A stretch of DNA of 11,094 bases from Sphingomonas bacterium (lineage in GTDB: Bacteria > Pseudomonadota > Alphaproteobacteria > Sphingomonadales > Sphingomonadaceae). The position numbers and the translations under genes are program-made. Shown here one piece after another: positions 6,276 to 11,094 of this stretch (positions within the stretch are counted from its first letter, which is position 1; each line of letters opens with the position of its first letter). The DNA lies in contig JAJAYY010000076.1 in assembly GCA_026785965.1 (NCBI GenBank), positions 1 to 11,094 on the forward strand. Reading direction: 5' to 3'. The notes under the pieces were generated by a model. That model saw only the letters and a program-made list of their open reading frames with translations, did no database searches and was not told where the DNA came from.

Positions 6276-7058
6276 ATGAGCAGCGAACGACAGCGGCTGG
6301 ACGGCAAGGTCGCGATCATTACCGGCTCAACCGGCGGAATTGGCGAGGCGACCGCCGCCTTGTTCCTTGCGCTTGGGGCGAGGGTCTTGCTCGTCGCCCG
6401 TTCGGCCGAAAAGCTCGACGCATTGACCGCCCGGCTGGGAGAATCCGAGCGCGTTGCCGGCGCCATCGCCGAAGCGACCGATGAAGCCGCCTTCGCTGCC
6501 GCTGTCGCAACCACGGTCGACCGGTTCGGCGGGGTCGACATCCTGATTGCCAACGCCGGGACCGAGGGCATGGTCAAGCCGGTCGACACGCTCAATGTCG
6601 AAGAATTCAACGCTGTGCTTCACACCAATGTCACCGGCGTCTGGTTGTCGATCAAGCATGTCGTCGAACCCATGAAGCAACGCGGCGGCGGCTCAATCGT
6701 CGCGTTGTCGTCAGTCGCCGGAGTGATCGGCTTCCCCAATCTGACCGCCTACAGCGCCAGCAAACATGCCGTGATCGGCCTCGTCAAATCGGCCGCGCTC
6801 GAGCTTGGGGCGAGCGGCATTCGGGTCAACGCGGTCGGCCCCGCGCCGATCGACAATCGCATGATCCGATCGATCGAGGAACAGCTCGCTCCCGACGATC
6901 CCGACGCGCTCCGCAGCCAGATTCTCGGCACCATCGCCATGGGCCGCTATGGCACCAACGAAGAAGTCGCGCATTTGCTCGCCTTCCTCGCCAGCGATGC
7001 CGCTTCCTACTGCACCGGCGCGACCCACTTGATCGACGGTGGGTTCACCGCCGCCTAA
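6276..7058 (+). CDS. Short-chain dehydrogenase/reductase (classical SDR)
   Basis: This 260-residue protein is a Rossmann-fold NAD(P)-dependent oxidoreductase. It has TGSTGGIG (16-23) for cofactor binding, NAG (93-95), N118 in HTNVTG, SSVAG (145-149) supplying the catalytic Ser, and Y159-S-A-S-K163, so the Asn-Ser-Tyr-Lys tetrad is complete. The end of strand 2 reads LVARSAEKL with Arg42 and no acidic residue at the usual NAD-selecting position, which points to NADP; that is inference. The late segment NAVGPAPIDNRM and the C-terminal CTGATHLIDGGFTAA are standard. The substrate cannot be told from sequence; FabG-like and sugar or steroid dehydrogenases share this pattern. ATG 6276-6278 is set by AGGAG six bases upstream; the frame is open 81 codons further back through the rpsI terminator, which is not coding. 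It stands alone between two copies of the rpsI 3' end and terminator. Confidence 0.93.
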   Translation: MSSERQRLDGKVAIITGSTGGIGEATAALFLALGARVLLVARSAEKLDALTARLGESERVAGAIAEATDEAAFAAAVATTVDRFGGVDILIANAGTEGMVKPVDTLNVEEFNAVLHTNVTGVWLSIKHVVEPMKQRGGGSIVALSSVAGVIGFPNLTAYSASKHAVIGLVKSAALELGASGIRVNAVGPAPIDNRMIRSIEEQLAPDDPDALRSQILGTIAMGRYGTNEEVAHLLAFLASDAASYCTGATHLIDGGFTAA

Positions 7059-7085
7059 TCGGCCAGCGCCAATTGCGGATCGCCC

Positions 7086-7166
7086 GAGCTTCCAATTCTC
7101 AAAGCAATTAAGCGGTTCACACACCAACAAAAAAGGGCGGTCCGGTGTTTCCGGACCGCCCTTTTC
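7086..7166. repeat. Direct repeat, right copy (rpsI 3'-end remnant plus terminator)
   Basis: GAGCTTCCAATTCTCAAAGC (7086-7105) matches the 3' end of rpsI at one mismatch and would still encode SFQFSK in frame, but the following bases read on without the rpsI stop, so it is a non-coding remnant. A hairpin with the same AAGGGCGGTCC core as the rpsI terminator follows at nearly the same distance. The bases between the SDR stop and this repeat (7059-7085) show nothing else. Confidence 0.65.
7129..7166. terminator. Bidirectional intrinsic terminator between SDR and outer-membrane protein genes
   Basis: A 15-base-pair perfect stem (7131-7145 with 7151-7165) closes a TGTTT loop. The plus strand ends in TTTT-CTATTT and the minus strand in six Ts, so it can stop transcripts of both convergent genes. 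It ends 20 bases from the outer-membrane protein stop. Confidence 0.9.
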
Positions 7167-7185
7167 TATTTGATTGGCGAAGAAA

Positions 7186-7866
7186 TCAGAAGCCAAACGA
7201 GTAGTTGATCATGGCCGTCCGCACGCGGTCGTCCTGTTTGAAGAAATAGTCGGTCGAACCGCCGTCGGACTCGAGCACTTCATGAGTGCGCGAACCGAAG
7301 TCATACTGGCTGATGTCGAAGCCGATCGATGAGCGGCCGCCCATATTGAGCGCGGCGCCGACGCCGAACACCAGGCCGTCGCGGTTGCCCTTCTCATTGA
7401 ACCGCTCGTCCGAACCGTCGATGTCCATCATATGATGCTTGATGTTGGCAAAGCCCACACCCGCAGTCCCGTAAATGGCAAGATTGCCCGAGGTGTAACC
7501 GAGCTTGGCGCGGACCGAACCGAGGCGGCTGATCTTGGCGCCAATCTCGTAGGTGTCGTCGTCAGGATTCGCCGGGGCGACCGTATTGAGATCGGTCAGC
7601 GAGACTTCGCCAAGCAGGCCGACCACAACGCCGCGACCGATTTGCTTGTCATATCCGACACGGATGCCGCCGATCAGACCACCGTCGTCCTGGCGGTAAT
7701 TCTTGTAATTATCGTACCAGTAATCAAGGTCGTCATGCACATCTTCAAGGTCGGCGTAGCCAACCTGCACCCCGACATACGGTCCAGAGAACGGAGTCGC
7801 GGTCTGCGCTTGGGCAGTCGAGGCGAATGCCAGCAATGCGGCGCCCGAGATGAGATACTTCGTCAT
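7186..7866 (-). CDS. Secreted small beta-barrel outer-membrane protein (OmpA/opacity-like barrel)
   Basis: The 226-residue product starts MTKYLISGAALLAFASTAQA, a clear signal peptide with cleavage expected after AQA at about residue 20. The mature part begins with FSGPYVGVQVGYADLE, a typical first strand of small barrels, and continues with alternating strands such as GGLIGGIRVGYDKQIG, VVVGLLGEVSLTD, GSVRAKLGYTSGNLAIYGTAGVGFA and LVFGVGAALNMGG, ending NYSFGF with the C-terminal aromatic residue used for outer-membrane insertion. An acidic, Tyr-rich loop (EDVHDDLDYWYDNYKNYRQDDGG-like, mature N-terminal third) is notable. The ligand or function is unknown. The ATG at 7864-7866 has GGGGGA upstream; a frame-opening start 45 bases earlier would put residues before the signal peptide. 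A bidirectional terminator lies immediately downstream. Confidence 0.87.
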   Translation of the reverse strand: MTKYLISGAALLAFASTAQAQTATPFSGPYVGVQVGYADLEDVHDDLDYWYDNYKNYRQDDGGLIGGIRVGYDKQIGRGVVVGLLGEVSLTDLNTVAPANPDDDTYEIGAKISRLGSVRAKLGYTSGNLAIYGTAGVGFANIKHHMMDIDGSDERFNEKGNRDGLVFGVGAALNMGGRSSIGFDISQYDFGSRTHEVLESDGGSTDYFFKQDDRVRTAMINYSFGF

Positions 7867-8053
7867 AAAAATTCCCCCAGTAAATCTGTTCATGGTCAGA
7901 GGGGACGCCATTACCGTTCAAATTGTAAATGAAAAGCAACTTTTTCGCGGTGCAGCATAGAATTTTGACGAACGGTTACCTGGGGGACACAACAAACTGG
8001 TCCGAAGTGGTGAGAGTTAGGGATTTTAGAGTGCTGATCTAGGATCAGCTTGT
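7867..8053 (-). other. Intergenic region upstream of the outer-membrane protein gene
   Basis: This 187-base gap is more AT-rich than its surroundings and contains no gene. It should hold the outer-membrane protein promoter: on the minus strand TTGCTT followed 18 bases later by GGTAAT, and a lone TACAAT, are candidates, but none is convincing. It also includes the small hairpin at 8033-8049. Confidence 0.4.
8033..8049 (-). terminator. Possible weak terminator after the DUF167 gene
   Basis: GCTGATC and GATCAGC form a perfect 7-base-pair stem around a three-base loop, starting four bases after the DUF167 stop. On the minus strand it is followed by ACTCTAAAAT rather than a T-run, so termination would be weak or factor-dependent. 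Confidence 0.3.
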
Positions 8054-8341
8054 TCAACTGTTGGCGTTGAGCCGATCCATCAAAGCTCTGGAAGATAAAG
8101 ATATTAGAAATATTTTATTGCGGCTTGCGGCTCCCGATTTGAGATGTAAGTCGCTCCGCGTCACGCCCAGCGCCGCAGCGAGCAATTTTATTGTTTCGTC
8201 ATTGGCCGCCCCATCGGCCGGGGCCGCGGCGACGCGCACCTCGAGCCATTTGCGCCCTTCGGCGTCCTCGCGCCAACCGCCGACGCCAGGCTTGGCCGAA
8301 CGTGGAATGACGCGAACGGCGAGGACTGGTCGGTCGTTCAA
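8054..8341 (-). CDS. DUF167 (YggU/UPF0235) family protein
   Basis: A 95-residue small soluble protein of the DUF167 family, whose function is unknown although structures exist. The conserved core reads LAVRVIPRSAKPGV (7-20), KWLEVRVAAAPADGAANDETIKLLAAALGV (31-60) and LKSGAASRNKIFLI (67-80), matching the family RVxPxAxxxxV, PxxGxANxxxxxxLA and SGxxSRxK elements. The best start is TTG 8339-8341, which overlaps the emrB stop and immediately precedes the conserved part; the frame is open a further 30 codons into emrB, but those residues are Arg/Ala-rich and not family-like. The last third (8091-8120) is strikingly AT-rich, with ATA, CTA, TTA and AGA codons unlike the neighbours. Its place at the end of the efflux operon is probably positional rather than functional. 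Confidence 0.83.
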   Translation of the reverse strand: MNDRPVLAVRVIPRSAKPGVGGWREDAEGRKWLEVRVAAAPADGAANDETIKLLAAALGVTRSDLHLKSGAASRNKIFLISLSSRALMDRLNANS

Positions 8342-9870
8342 TCGGCGATCGCGACGGTCAGTTCGCCGGGTTTGGGCGGCTTGGTCGGGCGCAGCAGCAG
8401 CACCAGCGGGATCGCGGCGAAGGTCAGCCACATCATCAGGTAGAAATCGTCGAGGTAGGCGATGAACGCCGCTTGGCGGTTGATCTCGGCATTGATCAGC
8501 GCGACCGCGGTCTGCGCCGGAAGGCCGAGCTGCTGGACCACCGAGGTGCTGATCGCGGGAAGCATCTGATCGCTGATCCTTGACGCCATGTCGGCGTGCG
8601 CGGTCTGGATATTGCGCGCCAGCAGCGACGCGACGAGGCTGATCCCGATCGACCCGCCAATGTTGCGCGACAGGTTGAGCAGGCCCGCTGCATTGGTCCG
8701 CAATTGCGGAGCAAGCGTCGCGAAGGCGAGACTCTGCACCGTGACGAACATCAGCCCCAGTCCAAGCCCCTGGATCACCCCGGTCCAGATGATTGGCCCC
8801 GGCCCCATGTCGATCGCAAAATGAGTCATCATCTGTAACGAGACGCCCATCAGCCCGAGCCCGAGCGCGACCAGCAGCCTGAGATCGACCATGCCGACGA
8901 GCCGCCCGGCGAGCAGCATCGAGATCAAGGTACCGACCCCGCGCGGACTGGTCAGGATCCCCGACTGGAGCACCGAATAACCGTAGAGCCGCTGCAGCAG
9001 CGGCGGAAGCAGCGCCAGCCCGGCAAGCAGCAGCACCCCGGTGACGACCATGAAGAACAGCCCGGTGGCGAAGTTGCGGTCAGCGAACATGCTCCGTTCG
9101 AACAAGGTGTTTCGCGCCGTGACGGTGTGGACGATGAACATCCAGAAGGCGGCGACGCTGAGCCCCGCTTCAATCCAGATCTCGGACGACTCAAACCAGT
9201 CGAGCTGCTGACCGCGGTCGAGCATCAGCTGCAGGCTGCCGAGCCCGACCCCGAGCAGGACGAAGCCGAACAGGTCGAACTTGCGCTGGCTGAGCGAGCT
9301 TTTGGGCATGTAGCGCAGCAACATCACGGTCGCGATCGCGCCGATCGGCAGATTGACCAGGAACACCCAGCGCCAATTGAAGCTGTCGGTCAGCCAGCCG
9401 CCGAGCACCGGCCCGAGGATCGGCCCGATCATGATCCCGCCGCCGAACAGCGCCATCGCCTGGGCATGGCGCTGCGGCGGGTTGATGTCGAACAGCGTCG
9501 CCTGGGCCAAGGGCACAAGGAACGCGCCGGTGATGCCCTGGATGATCCGGAACGCCACCATCTCGGTCAAATTCTGGGCAATAGCGCACAGAAAGGAGGC
9601 GATGGTGAAGCCGATCACCGCCCATACCATCAGCCGCTTGCGCCCGACCTTGTCCGCCAACCATCCCGAAATCGGGATCGCGATCGCGGCTGCGACGATG
9701 TAACTGGTCAGCACCCAGTTGACACTTTCCTGGGTCGCCCCGAGGCTCGCCTGCATGTGCGGCAGCGCGACGTTGGCGATGGTCGTGTCGAGTACCTGGA
9801 TCAGTACCGCGAGCATCACCGCGATGGTCACGAGCAGCCGCCGGGTGGGGTCGAGCTGATGCTCGATCAT
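8338..9870 (-). CDS. emrB: DHA2-family MFS multidrug efflux transporter (EmrB type)
   Basis: The 510-residue protein (E. coli EmrB has 512) is a 14-helix drug:H+ antiporter of the inner membrane that expels hydrophobic compounds through the EmrA adaptor. Visible motifs are LDTTIANVALP (27-37, motif D1 of the DHA2 group), GWLADKVGRKR (69-79, motif A), FRIIQGITGAFLVP around 107-120 (motif B) and GPILGPVLGG (149-158, motif C). A later block NAAGLLNLSRNIGGSIG is also typical. ATG 9868-9870 follows the emrA stop by 10 bases, with TAAGG at the end of emrA as ribosome-binding site; a start 36 bases earlier would overlap emrA and is not needed. The stop overlaps the TTG of the DUF167 gene. No outer-membrane TolC homologue is in the window. 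Confidence 0.92.
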   Translation of the reverse strand: MIEHQLDPTRRLLVTIAVMLAVLIQVLDTTIANVALPHMQASLGATQESVNWVLTSYIVAAAIAIPISGWLADKVGRKRLMVWAVIGFTIASFLCAIAQNLTEMVAFRIIQGITGAFLVPLAQATLFDINPPQRHAQAMALFGGGIMIGPILGPVLGGWLTDSFNWRWVFLVNLPIGAIATVMLLRYMPKSSLSQRKFDLFGFVLLGVGLGSLQLMLDRGQQLDWFESSEIWIEAGLSVAAFWMFIVHTVTARNTLFERSMFADRNFATGLFFMVVTGVLLLAGLALLPPLLQRLYGYSVLQSGILTSPRGVGTLISMLLAGRLVGMVDLRLLVALGLGLMGVSLQMMTHFAIDMGPGPIIWTGVIQGLGLGLMFVTVQSLAFATLAPQLRTNAAGLLNLSRNIGGSIGISLVASLLARNIQTAHADMASRISDQMLPAISTSVVQQLGLPAQTAVALINAEINRQAAFIAYLDDFYLMMWLTFAAIPLVLLLRPTKPPKPGELTVAIAD

Positions 9871-9880
9871 GCCGCGCGCC

Positions 9881-10954
9881 TTACTTCTTGCCGTCGATGC
9901 GGACATCGACCTTGGCCGACAGCCCGGCGATCATCTCGCGGTTGGGGATGCTGTCGAACACGATCCTGACCGGGACGCGCTGGGTCACCTTGACCCAATT
10001 TCCATTGGCGTTCTGCGCCGGGAGGACGGAGAATTCACTCCCCGTCCCAGCGCCGATCGAGGCGATGTGCCCCTTGAGCTTGAGCCCTGGATAAGCGTCG
10101 AACTTGATCTCGGCCGGCTGGCCGACCGCCATGTGCGCGAGATCGCCTTCCTTGAAATTGGCTTCGACCCAGGCGTTCCGGTCGCGCACGATCGAGACCA
10201 TCGTCACCCCGGTAATCGCGCTTTGCCCGATCAGCAGCCGGTCGGCCTTGGCGATGATCCCGCTGGTCGGGGCGCGAACGATGCCATGCTGCAGATCGAG
10301 CCGCGCCTTGACGACCGCCGCACGCGCCGCGGCAATTGCCGGCTGGTTGCCGCCGGGCGCAACCGCCGCCGAGGCGTTGTTGGCGCGCGCCTGCGCGTCG
10401 GCCAGTTGGGTCTGCGCCTTGGTCACTTCGTTGAGCGCGTCGTCATAGCGCGTACGAGTGGTAAAACCTTCTTTGAGCAGCGCCTGCTGACGCGCTAACG
10501 CGCGGCGCGCGATCGCAATATTCGCTTCCGCGCCGCGAATGCCGCCGCCGGTTCCCGCGGCTTGGACCTCGAGCTGGCGGGTCTGGAGCTCAGCCGCGGC
10601 AAGCTGCGCTTCGGCCAGGAGCAAGGCGACCTCGGACGGCGCCGGATCGACCCGGTACAGCACATCGCCAGCGTTGACGTGCTGGTTCTCGCGCACGAAC
10701 ACCGCCGCGACCGGCCCATTGACCTGGGTCGAGATCGCCACAATGTCCTGTTTGACATAGGCATTGTCGGTGCTGACGCTGGTGCCGCCGGTGAGCCAGA
10801 AAAACAGCCCGATCGCGGCGATCAGGGCTGGAACTCCGAACATCACCACCATCCGCTTGCGCGACTTTCTGGGCTTCGCTTCCACCACGGTTTCGCGCAC
10901 GACCTCGTCGCTTCCGACCGCGGTTTCGGATTCGATCCTGGTTATTTTGTTCAT
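9881..10954 (-). CDS. emrA: HlyD-family membrane-fusion protein of efflux pump (EmrA type)
   Basis: EmrA links the inner-membrane pump EmrB to an outer-membrane channel. The 357-residue protein has a basic cytoplasmic N-terminus (KPRKSRKR at 27-34), one membrane helix (about 35-54), then STDNAYVKQDIVAISTQVNGPV (61-82), the diagnostic start of the biotinyl-lipoyl domain in the EmrA branch. A long alpha-helical hairpin rich in Ala, Gln and Arg spans about 105-215, followed by the second lipoyl half (IVRAPTSGIIAKADRLLIGQ) and a beta-barrel region with WVEANFKEGDLAHMAVGQPAEIKFDAYPG. ATG 10952-10954 overlaps the stop of the upstream regulator gene (ATGA); the ribosome-binding site is weak, which fits translational coupling. 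emrB follows 10 bases after its stop. Confidence 0.93.
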   Translation of the reverse strand: MNKITRIESETAVGSDEVVRETVVEAKPRKSRKRMVVMFGVPALIAAIGLFFWLTGGTSVSTDNAYVKQDIVAISTQVNGPVAAVFVRENQHVNAGDVLYRVDPAPSEVALLLAEAQLAAAELQTRQLEVQAAGTGGGIRGAEANIAIARRALARQQALLKEGFTTRTRYDDALNEVTKAQTQLADAQARANNASAAVAPGGNQPAIAAARAAVVKARLDLQHGIVRAPTSGIIAKADRLLIGQSAITGVTMVSIVRDRNAWVEANFKEGDLAHMAVGQPAEIKFDAYPGLKLKGHIASIGAGTGSEFSVLPAQNANGNWVKVTQRVPVRIVFDSIPNREMIAGLSAKVDVRIDGKK

Positions 10955-11094
10955 GCCGTCACCCGCCGCGGTTCTTCCCGCGCAATTATATTGTTCCGGA
11001 TCCGCGCCAACATGCCGCGCATCGTCTCGATCTGGTCGCCACCGAGGCCGACAAACGCCTCCCCCGACATTTGCTCGGCGAGGTCGCTCAGCCG
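10951..11094 (-). CDS. C-terminal end of a probable MarR-family regulator (runs off right edge)
   Basis: The last 47 codons read RLSDLAEQMSGEAFVGLGGD, then QIETMRGMLARIRNN, ending REEPRRVTA. The amphipathic tail with GLGGDQIETMRGMLARIRNNI resembles the C-terminal dimerisation helix of MarR proteins. Its TGA (10951-10953) overlaps the emrA start, and MarR-EmrA-EmrB is a well-known arrangement in which the regulator represses the pump genes until a phenolic or other drug binds. The DNA-binding domain is outside the window, so the family is inferred from the tail and the context; a different regulator type is possible. Confidence 0.65.
   Translation of the reverse strand, partial: RLSDLAEQMSGEAFVGLGGDQIETMRGMLARIRNNIIAREEPRRVTA

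Noticed and set aside
9127..9969. 280-codon plus-strand open frame opposite emrB and emrA
   Set aside because: It is rich in Asp, His, Arg and Gln as expected for antisense of hydrophobic coding sequence; no motif or start signal is visible.
1..11094. CRISPR arrays, tRNA or rRNA genes, transposases, integrases, toxin-antitoxin pairs
   Set aside because: No regularly spaced repeats, cloverleaf-like RNA genes, transposase or recombinase motifs, or small paired genes of these types were seen on either strand.

Overview
The window looks like core chromosome from a GC-rich alphaproteobacterium. A member of the Sphingomonadales is the best guess. That rests on the style of the proteins (an rplM product starting [10 protein letters not shown], an S9 protein with a long Ala/Pro-rich N-terminal extension, a His-rich Zur-like regulator), on strong GC at third codon positions, and on a degenerate sphingomonad-type palindrome (TTGAGCCTGTCGAACCTCAA) next to nadR. 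The placement is inference; no rRNA or tRNA gene is present to confirm it. There is no phage, transposase, integrase or CRISPR array.

Left part (1-2298), minus strand: a Zur-type Fur-family regulator, then pnuC and nadR (nicotinamide riboside uptake and conversion to NAD), then the first 70 codons of dxs (isoprenoid precursor synthesis), which runs off the left edge. pnuC is interrupted by one in-frame amber codon (1520-1522) while the rest of the frame stays intact and homologous. It is therefore a recent nonsense mutation, a sequencing error, or a gene expressed as two pieces.

Middle part (2360-4910): a TMEM175/DUF1211-type putative potassium channel (plus) converges on a MerC-domain membrane protein (minus), and their stop codons overlap. 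Then ctaA (heme A synthase) and cutA run on the plus strand, joined by an ATGA overlap.

Ribosomal part (4911-7186): a promoter and hairpin-bearing leader, then rplM-rpsI, then a strong intrinsic terminator, then a single short-chain dehydrogenase gene. The last bases of rpsI and its terminator reappear in the same order and spacing just after the dehydrogenase gene, so that gene sits between two direct repeats about 1.03 kb apart. This looks like the scar of an insertion or a segmental duplication and is the least expected structure here. The second terminator copy is a near-perfect bidirectional one shared with the convergent outer-membrane protein gene.

Right part (7186-11094), minus strand: the end of a probable MarR-family regulator, emrA and emrB (membrane-fusion protein and 14-helix MFS pump of a drug-efflux system), a small DUF167 protein starting with TTG inside the emrB stop, a weak hairpin, then a small secreted beta-barrel outer-membrane protein. 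marR-emrA-emrB-DUF167 are tightly packed (overlaps or a 10-base gap) and are most likely one operon. I saw no convincing new multi-gene system; the unusual points are structural and are listed as findings.
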